Virus record (IMG/VR): IMGVR_UViG_3300042698_000010
Coordinates: 1 to 56,698 of that record
Origin: a virus
Reading direction: 5' to 3' (one strand)
DNA: 56,698 nt
Part shown: positions 40,345-47,342 of the stretch, in pieces
Layout: every line of letters begins with the position of its first letter
How positions within the stretch are numbered: the stretch's first letter is position 1
Position numbers and translations under genes: made by a program
Notes under the pieces: generated by a model
Database searches by the model: none
What the model was told of the DNA's origin: nothing
Seen by the model: the letters and a program-made list of their open reading frames with translations, nothing else

Positions 40345-40380
40345 CGAAGCCCCCGGTCCGCCAGGATGCCGGGGGCTTCG
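40345..40380. terminator. Late-leader terminator T2
   Basis: CGAAGCCCCCGG pairs perfectly with CCGGGGGCTTCG around a 12-base loop. Both hairpins carry the same CACAGCGAAGCCCC and GGGGCTTCGCCGCG flanks, so they are a duplicated unit. Confidence 0.75.
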
Positions 40381-40459
40381 CCGCGAGCGCGGGGGAAGCG
40401 CGTGCGGGCAGTACCCACCCTATCGCTACAGCCGTGGTGCAACCGACCGTCGCGGACAT

Positions 40460-40488
40460 GTCATACACCATCGGCGTCCGTGGTGCAA
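40460..40488 (-). promoter_or_regulatory. Late operon promoter
   Basis: On the minus strand TTGCAC, 17 bases, TATGAC. It faces the terminase genes and has the best -10 nearby. Transcripts must cross T2 and T1 before reaching the small terminase gene. Confidence 0.65.
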
Positions 40489-40514
40489 CAGCATCCGTGA
40501 TCATGTGCTAGTGT
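40484..40514 (+). promoter_or_regulatory. Candidate promoter of FtsK-like gene
   Basis: A TAGTGT -10 with only a weak upstream element (TGCAAC, 19 bases away). It overlaps the -35 of the divergent late promoter, so the two could compete. Confidence 0.35.
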
Positions 40515-40553
40515 TGAAAGTCACGCGAAGAAACACACCAAAGGCGGTGTCCC

Positions 40554-42404
40554 GTGGCTATCGACCCCTTCCCCAGCAAGCGCAACGATCCTGCGTGGGC
40601 CGACTTCACCGAGTCGCACGATCTCACCCAGGTTCCCCGCCATGCCCCGGCCGTCCCGCCGGGCATCGACGTCCAGGCGATGATCAAGCTTGTCGAGCAG
40701 GCACAGAACGTACAGTCGGCGATCCTCGCGCCCGAGCGCGAGAAGCTGCCCTGGTGGGCGAAGCACGACGTGGCCAAGACGACGTACTGGACGCTGCTCG
40801 TCCCCACGCTGGTGACCGGCTGCGCCAACACCGCGGCGCACCAGTGGGGGTCCACCGGCCCCGCCATCACCGGTGGCCTGGTCTCGGCCGCCGCCACCAC
40901 GCTCGGCGTGGTCGGCCTGAACAACAACTGGCGCAGCCAGGGGTTGGCCGTGATGCTCGCCGGTGCCGTCGGCGGTGCGTCCTGGTCGGCCGCTGCGGCC
41001 GGTGGCGGCTGGACCGAGGTCATGGCGTGGCTGGCCGCCGCCAGTGCCACGCTCGGGTTCAAGCTGATCTGGAACCGGAAGCACGCCGAGTCGAAGGCGA
41101 AGGTGGCCCTCACCGAGGCGAAGGTTCGCACCGAGCTGGCGAAGGGTGACGCGGTCAAGTCGAAGTCAGCCATCACGGACTCACTCGGCCTGCTGCGCCT
41201 TCAGGAAATGCAGCGCGCTGCAACGGCCGCCGCCGCACCCGCGTTGCACGGTGCAACGCCCGAAGAGCGCGCGTTGCGCTGCGCTGTCTGGGACGTGTTC
41301 CAGGTCGAGCTGTACAGCTGCAACGTGCGTTACACCAGGACCGGCTACGTCGCAACGGTCGGCCTGCCCGTTGCGCTGTCGCGCAACATCGCGCACTCGG
41401 CATGGGACAAGGTCTCGTCCGCGTTGCGGGCCGACGGCCGGTTCGTCGTCACGGACGGGCGGCTGTCCAACGAGCTGGATGTCAAGTTCCTGGACAACGC
41501 GAAGGTGTCGACCGAGCCGCTTCCGTGGGACGTATCGGTCATGCCGGACAACCCGGCGCAGCTGATGAGCATCGGCGTGGACACCGAGACCGGTGAGCCG
41601 GTCCATGTCCAGTTCGATGAGCGCCTTCTCGTCTGCGGCGCCTCGGGCACGGGCAAGTCCTGGTCGACCCGGCCCATGCTGGGCCATGCGCTGATCAACG
41701 GCGACATGGTCATGATCGATGGCAAGGGTGAAGAGGCGAACGTCTGGTGCAAGGTCTGCCGCGTCGCGGTCGAAGCCGAAGAGATCGAGCAGCTGATCGA
41801 TGCGCTGCACGCCGAGATGAACACGCGGAAGGCCATCCTGGCCGCCCGCGGGATCAGCGTCTGGGACGGCCCGCAGCTCACCGTGTTCGTGGACGAGAAC
41901 CAGGTTGTCCTGTCCGCCATCGGGAAGGACGCCGGTCGGATGCAGCGCTACCGCGAACTGAGCAGCCTCGGCCGCTCGCGCGGGATCGTGCTGTGGATCG
42001 CCACGCAGAAGCCGACCATGTCCGGCTCGGCCCCCGGCATCGACAGCCAGATGGCGGGCAACTTCCTGAACCGCTTCGCGCTGCGCGTGGCGAGCGAGCA
42101 GGAAGCCCGCACGGCTCTGGACGACAACGCCTACTACGAGCCCAACAAGATCCCCGAGGGGCGCGAGTGGCGGGGCCACGGCTACTGGAAGGGCTACGGC
42201 CCGGCGCTGATCCGCACCTGGACGATGGACGACGATGCGGTCCGGCGGCTGCCGGTGAGCATCTGGCGGGGCCAGTCGGAAGAGCCGCTGGACGTCCGCG
42301 CCAAGCGCTGGCTGGAAGCCAACCCGGACGGCTCACAGCGTGCGATGGCCGCTGCCCTCGGTGTCCCGCGCAGCACGCTGCAAGAGGCCCTGAAGGGCCT
42401 GTGA
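40554..42404 (+). CDS. Membrane-anchored FtsK/TraB-like DNA translocase
   Basis: The 616-residue product has several membrane segments at about residues 78-170 (YWTLLVPTLVTGCANTA, GPAITGGLVSAAATTLGVVG, LAVMLAGAVGGASW), and then an FtsK/HerA-type motor with Walker A CGASGTGKSW (near 361) and Walker B VFVDENQ (near 443). It ends in a helix-turn-helix (SQRAMAAALGVPRSTLQEAL). Membrane part, motor and C-terminal DNA-reading domain are the plan of FtsK and of Streptomyces plasmid TraB/Tra proteins, which move double-stranded DNA between hyphae. It is not a terminase. GTG 40554 has AAAGGCGG upstream. It stands alone between the late and accessory blocks. Confidence 0.85.
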   Translation: MAIDPFPSKRNDPAWADFTESHDLTQVPRHAPAVPPGIDVQAMIKLVEQAQNVQSAILAPEREKLPWWAKHDVAKTTYWTLLVPTLVTGCANTAAHQWGSTGPAITGGLVSAAATTLGVVGLNNNWRSQGLAVMLAGAVGGASWSAAAAGGGWTEVMAWLAAASATLGFKLIWNRKHAESKAKVALTEAKVRTELAKGDAVKSKSAITDSLGLLRLQEMQRAATAAAAPALHGATPEERALRCAVWDVFQVELYSCNVRYTRTGYVATVGLPVALSRNIAHSAWDKVSSALRADGRFVVTDGRLSNELDVKFLDNAKVSTEPLPWDVSVMPDNPAQLMSIGVDTETGEPVHVQFDERLLVCGASGTGKSWSTRPMLGHALINGDMVMIDGKGEEANVWCKVCRVAVEAEEIEQLIDALHAEMNTRKAILAARGISVWDGPQLTVFVDENQVVLSAIGKDAGRMQRYRELSSLGRSRGIVLWIATQKPTMSGSAPGIDSQMAGNFLNRFALRVASEQEARTALDDNAYYEPNKIPEGREWRGHGYWKGYGPALIRTWTMDDDAVRRLPVSIWRGQSEEPLDVRAKRWLEANPDGSQRAMAAALGVPRSTLQEALKGL

Positions 42405-42426
42405 GGCGGTGGCCGGACACCCGGCC

Positions 42427-42457
42427 GGGCCCCTGCCGGAACGATCGGCAGGGGCCC
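42427..42457 (+). terminator. Terminator after FtsK-like gene
   Basis: GGGCCCCTGCCG pairs perfectly with CGGCAGGGGCCC around a 7-base loop, 22 bases after the stop codon. Confidence 0.8.
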
Positions 42458-42522
42458 CTTGCAGCCTCGCACCGGCCGCCCTGCGGCCAACGGTCCGGCC
42501 GCCCACTGACCTGCGGAAACGG

Positions 42523-42559
42523 CGAAGCCCCCACCCTCTCGCGGAAGGTGGGGGCTTCG
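42523..42559. terminator. Bidirectional terminator
   Basis: CGAAGCCCCCACC pairs perfectly with GGTGGGGGCTTCG around an 11-base loop, next to the stop of the convergent accessory gene. GACCTGCGG (42508-42516) stands just before it. Confidence 0.8.
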
Positions 42560-42565
42560 TCCTGC

Positions 42566-42874
42566 TCAGCGCTTGTAGAGCGACTGCCACAGGTCTTCCA
42601 GCTCGGCGGGCCACTCGCATTCGTTCTCGCAGAAGTCGACGTGCGCGCCGCACTCGCAGTTCGGCGCCCGGTGCAGCAGCACAACCTTCGCCCAGCCGCT
42701 TCGGTAGAAGTCACCGCCGCCCTTCAGCTCGACCGTGTAGCTGCCGTCCACGTAGTCGAGCGTCCGGACGACCGGGCCGTAGCTGGTGCCGTCCAGGTCG
42801 CCGACGAAGCGGAAGCGGTCGCCGAACAAAAGCTGGTTGAAGTTCAGGACGGTGCCGGTCGGGGTAATCGCCAT
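42566..42874 (-). CDS. Hypothetical protein, 102 aa
   Basis: ATG 42874 has GAGAGAGGAA upstream within the conserved leader. The product is beta-rich (FNQLLFGDRFRFVGDLDG, SYTVELKGGGDFYRSG) and ends with a Cys/His set (HRAPNCECGAHVDFCENEC) that could bind zinc. A single-gene unit with promoter and terminator. No family is recognised. Confidence 0.75.
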   Translation of the reverse strand: MAITPTGTVLNFNQLLFGDRFRFVGDLDGTSYGPVVRTLDYVDGSYTVELKGGGDFYRSGWAKVVLLHRAPNCECGAHVDFCENECEWPAELEDLWQSLYKR

Positions 42875-42909
42875 GGTGTGTTCCTCTCTCGCGGTTGCTT
42901 GCAAGAGCA

Positions 42910-42938
42910 ACGCTACAGGGCCGGGGCTGCAAGTGCAA
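42910..42938 (-). promoter_or_regulatory. Promoter, TTGCAC-N17-TAGCGT
   Basis: A recurrent-type promoter. The -35 lies in the loop of a CCGGGG/CCCCGG hairpin (42926-42943 region), a small version of the terminator-promoter fusion. Confidence 0.7.
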
Positions 42939-42960
42939 CCCCGGCCCAGGATGATGTACA

Positions 42961-43299
42961 TCAGCTGTCGTACCCGTCCGGGTCGCCAGTCTCGCAGGTC
43001 ATCGAGAGCACCGTCACAGACCAGCTGCGGCAGTCGTCACGGTCGTTCAGGCCCGCGTCGATCCACGCGTCCAGCCGTGACGGGATCTCGTCCATCGGGA
43101 TGTAGTCGCCGTGGAAGGTGACGTCCAGCGTGGCCCGCACGCGCTTCGTGGTGCGCTTGCGGTCGACCGCCGCAGCGGCCTCACGGGCCGCTTCCAGCTG
43201 CGCCGCCTTCTCACGGACGCGGGCTTCGTGGCGGGCGGCCCACTCGTCCCATGCGGCCGCGTCTTCCAGCGCGTCCCAGTCCACCGGCTCGAAGCTCAT
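42961..43299 (-). CDS. Hypothetical protein, 112 aa
   Basis: ATG 43299 overlaps the upstream stop. The first half is a charged helix (WAARHEARVREKAAQLEAAR) that may form a coiled coil. The second half is a beta domain with RVRATLDVTFHGDYIPMDEI and SWSVTVLSMTCE. Third gene of a three-gene coupled unit. Confidence 0.7.
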   Translation of the reverse strand: MSFEPVDWDALEDAAAWDEWAARHEARVREKAAQLEAAREAAAAVDRKRTTKRVRATLDVTFHGDYIPMDEIPSRLDAWIDAGLNDRDDCRSWSVTVLSMTCETGDPDGYDS

Positions 43300-43634
43300 A
43301 CCGGGTCCTCGCTTCCCAGGTTCATCGTCCACCGGTCGGTCTTGACGGCGATGTCCAGGCCGATCTTGCCTTCGCGGTGAAGCTCGTCCGCCAGCTTCAT
43401 GCGAACGGACAGCTCGGCCATGTCGCGGATCATCTCGTGCCCGTCGTACTGATGGGCGGGCACCGACTCACTGGCGTACCAGACACTCACGCCGTCGGTC
43501 GCCTCGGCGATCACCGTTACCAGGTCAAGCCCGGTGGCCAGCTGTGACACCACGGCCAGGTGCTCGGCGGCCAGCTGCTCATCGGCCGGGGCCGCCCCCT
43601 CGGGGGCGGCCTGGCTCTGCTGCTCGCTGCTCAC
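43296..43634 (-). CDS. Hypothetical protein, 112 aa
   Basis: GTG 43634 overlaps the upstream stop (GTGA). An Ala/Gln-rich N-terminus leads into a helical domain (DGHEMIRDMAELSVRMKLAD). No family is recognised. Confidence 0.7.
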   Translation of the reverse strand: MSSEQQSQAAPEGAAPADEQLAAEHLAVVSQLATGLDLVTVIAEATDGVSVWYASESVPAHQYDGHEMIRDMAELSVRMKLADELHREGKIGLDIAVKTDRWTMNLGSEDPV

Positions 43635-43801
43635 GACTCGTCCACCGCACCGGCCGGACGGCCGTAGGTGACGTCGCTCTCGCGGACCGGCTGGACCGCG
43701 CTGTAGTCGACCTGGTGCGGCCGGTCGGTGGCGGGCTGCGCCTGGCTGCTCGCGGCCGCCTGCTTGGCCGCCCAGTCCGTGCCCGGCTTGTCGTCGCTCA
43801 T
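43631..43801 (-). CDS. Hypothetical protein, 56 aa
   Basis: ATG 43801 with GAGAGGAA upstream in the conserved leader. A short polar, probably disordered product (MSDDKPGTDWAAKQAAASSQ). First gene of a three-gene coupled unit. Confidence 0.6.
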   Translation of the reverse strand: MSDDKPGTDWAAKQAAASSQAQPATDRPHQVDYSAVQPVRESDVTYGRPAGAVDES

Positions 43802-43832
43802 GGTGCGTTCCTCTCGGTTGGTTGCTGATACA

Positions 43833-43861
43833 AGACTACAGCCCCCGCCCTCAAGTTGCAA
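43833..43861 (-). promoter_or_regulatory. Promoter, TTGCAA-N17-TAGTCT
   Basis: The -35 lies in the loop of a hairpin formed by GCCCCCGCC and GGGCGGGGGC (about 43841-43870), so the terminator of the upstream unit and this promoter overlap. Confidence 0.7.
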
Positions 43862-43900
43862 GGCGGGGGCAGGTGGGGTGTCAGCGAAGCTGCCGAAGGC

Positions 43901-44101
43901 TCACGGCGCGTCAATCAGGTTGGCGGCCGAGTCGTGCGCGGCCAGCCAGGTGTTGTTGTAGGCGCTGTCGCCGCTGGGCTGCGGCATGCTGGCGCGGATG
44001 TGGTCGGCCAGCTCACGCCGGATCAGCGCGGTCGAGCACGGCCAGCGATCGTGGCACCAGATGCAGATGCCGTCGTGCTTCGCGTGGTCCATGGCAGCCA
44101 T
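43901..44101 (-). CDS. Small Cys/His protein, 66 aa
   Basis: ATG 44101 has GAAGGGGG upstream. The product contains HDGICIWCHDRWPCSTALIRRE, a possible zinc knuckle. It follows the next upstream gene closely and ends before a promoter-terminator cassette. No family is recognised. Confidence 0.65.
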   Translation of the reverse strand: MAAMDHAKHDGICIWCHDRWPCSTALIRRELADHIRASMPQPSGDSAYNNTWLAAHDSAANLIDAP

Positions 44102-44114
44102 GTCGGCGCCCCCT

Positions 44115-44405
44115 TCAGTCGTTGTCGCGGTTGTAGCGCAGCAGCGCTCGGGCCACGTCGTCCAGCCGCAGCATCACGATGCTGTCGACCAGCTTCGGCA
44201 GCCGGTGCGGCTCGTTGGCCGAGAGCTTGAAGAAGCCCGCCCAGAGGTTCGCCCGGACGACCGGCCCCCGCAGCGCAGCGGCTTCGTCCAGGGTCGTCAG
44301 AGCCCGCGTGGCCTTCGCCACGATGGCGTTGTGCCGGATGTCCCAGGCCGGGATGTTCGCGGCGTGGACGGCGTCCTGAACGGCCGCGGTGATGTAGTCG
44401 CGCAT
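44115..44405 (-). CDS. Hypothetical protein, 96 aa
   Basis: ATG 44405 has GAGAGGAA upstream. A mostly helical product (DYITAAVQDAVHAANIPAWD, KLVDSIVMLRLDDVARALLR). Its leader is longer than usual and has an internal repeat (GAGACAGAGACTACGTCTC). No family is recognised. Confidence 0.65.
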   Translation of the reverse strand: MRDYITAAVQDAVHAANIPAWDIRHNAIVAKATRALTTLDEAAALRGPVVRANLWAGFFKLSANEPHRLPKLVDSIVMLRLDDVARALLRYNRDND

Positions 44406-44464
44406 CGGGCTTCCTCTCTCGAAGATCTGAGACGTAGTCTCTGTCTCGCGGTTGCTTCGCTGCC

Positions 44465-44493
44465 AGCCTAGCGGTCCTGCCTCAGAAACGCAA
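44465..44493 (-). promoter_or_regulatory. Promoter, TTGCGT-N17-TAGGCT
   Basis: A recurrent-type promoter abutting the terminator at 44494-44530. Confidence 0.7.
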
Positions 44494-44530
44494 CACCCCG
44501 CCAGCAACCGGGGGGTTTGCTGACGGGGTG
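44494..44530. terminator. Terminator fused to promoter
   Basis: CACCCCGCCAGCAA pairs with TTTGCTGACGGGGTG-type sequence with one mismatch. The same stem occurs at 48744-48780 and 53975-54005, always touching a TTGCGT -35. Confidence 0.75.
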
Positions 44531-44614
44531 CTACGGGCCTCGCGGCCGTGGGGGGTACAAACCACCCTAGAGGGTGACGGGGTGTGCCAGTTACCGCGAC
44601 GCCTTGACGGGCCC

Positions 44615-45625
44615 TCAGTCCAGGCCGAGCACGTCGTTCGGGTGGTACATCGGGACCCCGTCGACCATGGTGTAGGGCAGCCGCCCGCGGTGCTTCAGCG
44701 AGCGGATCGTTCCGGGGGCGCAGCCCTTCAGCGCGGCCGCCTCGGCCGTGGTCAGCAGCTTCACCGTGGGGTCGCTGGTGACGGCCAGCTCGGCCTCGGC
44801 CATGGCGGCGGCCAGCGTATCCTCACGGTCCTGGCTGTGAAGCTGGACGCCGCGGAAGTAGTCGGCGATCGGCGCACGCGAGATGCTGCGGTATCCGCCG
44901 TTGTCCTCGGCCTTGTACGGCCCCTCAGACGCCTCGGGCGCAGCAGCCGGGGTGATGGACCGGGCAGCCGGTGCGGGGGCCACAGCGGGCCGCTCAGGGC
45001 CCGTGGCGGTACCGGCGAGCACGGCGGCCAGGTTGGCGTCCGCGCCCTGGCTGATCCGATAGCGCTGGATCTCACCGAGCTGGACCGAGAGCTGAGCGTC
45101 CGTGGCGGCGAAGCCCTTCGTCAGCCGCCAGACGGCCGCCTTGCTGAGCTTGCGGCCGAGCCCCTTGCCGTTGGCCGCGCGGTTCGCGTGCCAGAGCAGC
45201 AGGCCGCTGCGCCGCTGCTGCTCGATGTCGGTACCCGTCCGGTAGGCGACGACCCGGCGCGCGACGAAGGCGACGCCCTCACCGGCCGCGGTCATCGCCA
45301 GCGGCGTGAACGCCATGACGACCGCCTCGGCCGTGGTCGGGGCCAGCGCGATGCCGACGCCCGAGGCGGCCAGCGGCACCAGCCACATGCCCGCTCGGAC
45401 CGTGGCGGGGGTGTGCTGCCCCATGAGCGTGACGGCCAGCGCGACCAGTGCGCAGATGAGCGTTGCGCCCTCACCGGCGGCCACCAGGCCGAGGGCCGAG
45501 GCGCCGCGGTGAAGCACGTGGTTCATGTTGACGTAGGTGGCGACGGCGCCAGCAATGCCGACGGCGGCCATCGGGGTGGCGGCCAGCGCGAGGACGGCTG
45601 TCTGGCCCTTCGTGAGCTTCAGCAT
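44615..45625 (-). CDS. DUF2637/SpdB-like membrane protein with C-terminal HTH
   Basis: The 336-residue product has four hydrophobic segments in its first half (TAVLALAATPMAAVGIAGAV, GEGATLICALVALAVTLMG, TVRAGMWLVPLAASGVGIAL, AVVMAFTPLAMTAAGEGVAF), then a basic cytosolic region. It ends with a MerR/excise-type HTH (LLTTAEAAALKGCAPGTIRS followed by a wing). The membrane half resembles DUF2637 proteins of actinomycete mobile elements, including SpdB-type plasmid spread proteins. ATG 45625 has GAGAGG upstream. With the FtsK-like gene it suggests a DNA-transfer or anchoring function. The DUF call is by eye. Confidence 0.7.
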   Translation of the reverse strand: MLKLTKGQTAVLALAATPMAAVGIAGAVATYVNMNHVLHRGASALGLVAAGEGATLICALVALAVTLMGQHTPATVRAGMWLVPLAASGVGIALAPTTAEAVVMAFTPLAMTAAGEGVAFVARRVVAYRTGTDIEQQRRSGLLLWHANRAANGKGLGRKLSKAAVWRLTKGFAATDAQLSVQLGEIQRYRISQGADANLAAVLAGTATGPERPAVAPAPAARSITPAAAPEASEGPYKAEDNGGYRSISRAPIADYFRGVQLHSQDREDTLAAAMAEAELAVTSDPTVKLLTTAEAAALKGCAPGTIRSLKHRGRLPYTMVDGVPMYHPNDVLGLD

Positions 45626-45642
45626 GATCGTTGCCTCTCGGT

Positions 45643-45834
45643 TCATCGGTGGGTGCGACGCCGGTTGCGTGTGCGTCGCGGTCGGGTGTTGCGGGGGTGC
45701 AGCAGTGCGACGACCAGTGCGACGTTGCACGCGACACCGGTTGCGGTCCACGTCGCATCGGCCGGGGTGGTGGCGATCAGCGCCCAGCTCAGGGCTGCGA
45801 CGGTCCATGCGACGGCGTGCAACGGGCGCTTCAC
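45643..45834 (-). CDS. Small membrane protein, 63 aa
   Basis: GTG 45834 has GAGGGG upstream. Two hydrophobic segments (AVAWTVAALSWALIATT and TGVACNVALVVALLHP) precede a strongly basic tail (RRTRNRRRTHR). It is directly upstream of the DUF2637-like gene, which recalls the small Spd genes of Streptomyces plasmids. Confidence 0.7.
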   Translation of the reverse strand: MKRPLHAVAWTVAALSWALIATTPADATWTATGVACNVALVVALLHPRNTRPRRTRNRRRTHR

Positions 45835-45855
45835 GGCGGGCCCCTCTGCGTTGGG

Positions 45856-45894
45856 GACGGGCGGCCCGGCCTGTCGACATCCGGGCGGCCCGTC
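45856..45894 (-). terminator. Leader hairpin before small membrane gene
   Basis: GACGGGCGGCCCGG pairs with CCGGGCGGCCCGTC with one mismatch around an 11-base loop. It lies between the promoter at 45909-45937 and the gene start, so it is an attenuator-like element. Confidence 0.6.
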
Positions 45895-45908
45895 GTCTTT
45901 CTACTTCC

Positions 45909-45937
45909 AGTGTTGCACCAGCGTCGCAGGCTGTCAA
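45909..45937 (-). promoter_or_regulatory. Candidate promoter, TTGACA-N17-AACACT
   Basis: A perfect -35 with a modest -10, upstream of the small membrane and DUF2637-like genes. It differs from the TTGCxx type of most units. Confidence 0.5.
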
Positions 45938-45969
45938 GCACGGTGTTGCAAGAGGGCGTTGCACGTTGC

Positions 45970-45999
45970 GGCCCCTGTTGCAGTGTCGCAACGGGGGCC
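45970..45999 (-). terminator. Terminator hairpin
   Basis: GGCCCCTGTTGC pairs with GCAACGGGGGCC (one G-U) around a 6-base loop, 3' of the gene at 46011. Confidence 0.75.
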
Positions 46000-46010
46000 G
46001 TGGCAGCGTC

Positions 46011-46976
46011 TCAGTCCAGCGGCCGAGCAACCGTGGTGGTGACCGGCCCGGTGACGCCGAGGTGGCGTGCAACGCCTACAGCGGCCCCCTTCAGGCTGCT
46101 GCTGCTGACGCCGAACCCGAGGGTCGTCCAGCGGCCCCGCAGCAGGGCCACGGCCACCTCTGTCCCGTCAGCGTGGATGATGCCGACCGAGTCGCTGTCC
46201 ATCACGATGCGGACCTCGGTCACGGCGGGCGGCTCGGGCTGCTGCGCGGTCAGCGCCGTTGCAGCTGCGGACAGCTGCTCGGGCGTGAACACGATGCCCG
46301 CCGAGCTGAGGGCGGCCGCCAGGACGTCTTCCTCGGCGTCACCGGCGACTCGGGACGGGTCGACCGCCGGTGCCTCGGTGGTGCTGGTGACCGAGACGGC
46401 GGTGCTGTACTCGCGGGTCACGGTGATCCGGACCGTTCCGGCGAAGCCGTCGCTGCGGGCCAGGCCGTCGGCCGCCGCGGTGACCGAGCCGAAGCCGTCG
46501 CGGTGCCACATGGTCTCGGCGTAGGGGTCCTCGGCGTAGAAGCCCCCGTCGCCATCGGCGCCGATCAGGCCCTGGAAGCCGTCCGCGCCGTGGACCAGGG
46601 CAACGCCCTGGGTCTCGCTCTGCATGTCAACGCTCACCTGCCGGGCCTTGACCGGCTCGGCGTCGGGCTGCTGCGCCTCGGGCTTGGCCGGGGCCAGGTA
46701 GTCGCCCTCGCCGGTCGCGGGCTGCATGCTGGCATCCACGCGGTCCTGGTGCGCCAGCTCGGCCGCCTCTTCGGCCGCCAGCAGCTTCAGGCAGCGCTTG
46801 CAGTCGACATCGGCGGTGGTGACGTAGTACCGCTCGCTGGCCCGGTTGCCACCGCACTGCGGGCTGACACCCCAGCCGTCGTACTTGCGGGCGTAGTGGA
46901 CCTTGCCACTGCCGAGCTTCACAGCCACGCGGGTGAAGGTCTGGCCGCTGCGGTCGGTGTCCGTGGTGCCGATCAT
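46011..46976 (-). CDS. Hypothetical protein, 321 aa
   Basis: ATG 46976 has GAAGGG upstream. The N-terminal part (FTRVAVKLGSGKVHYARKYD, CGGNRASERYYV, CKRCLKLLAAEE) looks like a small zinc-ribbon domain with Cys near CGG and CKRC. The middle is acidic, and the C-terminal half repeats a beta-strand pattern (TVRITVTREYSTAVSVTSTT, AVTEVRIVMDSDSVGIIHAD). No family is recognised. A single-gene unit with a recurrent-type promoter. Confidence 0.75.
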   Translation of the reverse strand: MIGTTDTDRSGQTFTRVAVKLGSGKVHYARKYDGWGVSPQCGGNRASERYYVTTADVDCKRCLKLLAAEEAAELAHQDRVDASMQPATGEGDYLAPAKPEAQQPDAEPVKARQVSVDMQSETQGVALVHGADGFQGLIGADGDGGFYAEDPYAETMWHRDGFGSVTAAADGLARSDGFAGTVRITVTREYSTAVSVTSTTEAPAVDPSRVAGDAEEDVLAAALSSAGIVFTPEQLSAAATALTAQQPEPPAVTEVRIVMDSDSVGIIHADGTEVAVALLRGRWTTLGFGVSSSSLKGAAVGVARHLGVTGPVTTTVARPLD

Positions 46977-47016
46977 CGTGTTGCCCTTCGTTCGTTGCTT
47001 CCTGCTGACAGAAGTA

Positions 47017-47045
47017 ACTCTAGCCGGTCCTGCGTTGCAGTGCAA
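47017..47045 (-). promoter_or_regulatory. Promoter, TTGCAC-N17-TAGAGT
   Basis: A clear recurrent-type promoter for the gene ending at 46011. It is followed by GTCAGCAGGAAGCAAC, a leader shared with the unit at 48675. Confidence 0.75.
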
Positions 47046-47089
47046 CCCCTTCCCAGCAACGTTCTGATCCGCACGGCGGGCGGCATGCG

Positions 47090-47123
47090 ACGGCCCCCGT
47101 TGCAGTGGTGCAACGGGGGCCGT
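47090..47123 (-). terminator. Terminator hairpin
   Basis: ACGGCCCCCGTTGC pairs perfectly with GCAACGGGGGCCGT around a 6-base loop, 3' of the HicA-like gene. Confidence 0.8.
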
Positions 47124-47135
47124 GACCTGCGACGT

Positions 47136-47342
47136 TCAGAGCTCGATGCCGAGGTAGCGCCTCACGTCCTGGCGGACGTTCATCAGGGTCCGGTGGTCGC
47201 TCGGCGACTTCGCCATGGTGATGGACTGGTGGCCGTCTCGGCTCACCCGCCAGTGGCCGCCACCGGTGGGCCGGACGGTACAGCCCCGGCGCTTCAGCTC
47301 TCGCAGGATCTTGTTAATCTCTTTGTTCATGCCGACGCTCAC
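47136..47342 (-). CDS. HicA/YcfA-like small RNA-binding protein
   Basis: The 68-residue product has the HicA pattern: an N-terminal helix (NKEINKILRELKRRGCTVRP), GGGHWRVSR with the conserved Gly-His stretch, and a C-terminal helix. HicA proteins are mRNA-cleaving toxins normally paired with HicB. No HicB is seen next to it; the upstream gene (47752) has no HicB features that I can recognise. The GTG start overlaps that gene's stop. It may be a solo toxin-like protein used against host RNA, or a harmless RNA binder. Confidence 0.7.
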   Translation of the reverse strand: MSVGMNKEINKILRELKRRGCTVRPTGGGHWRVSRDGHQSITMAKSPSDHRTLMNVRQDVRRYLGIEL

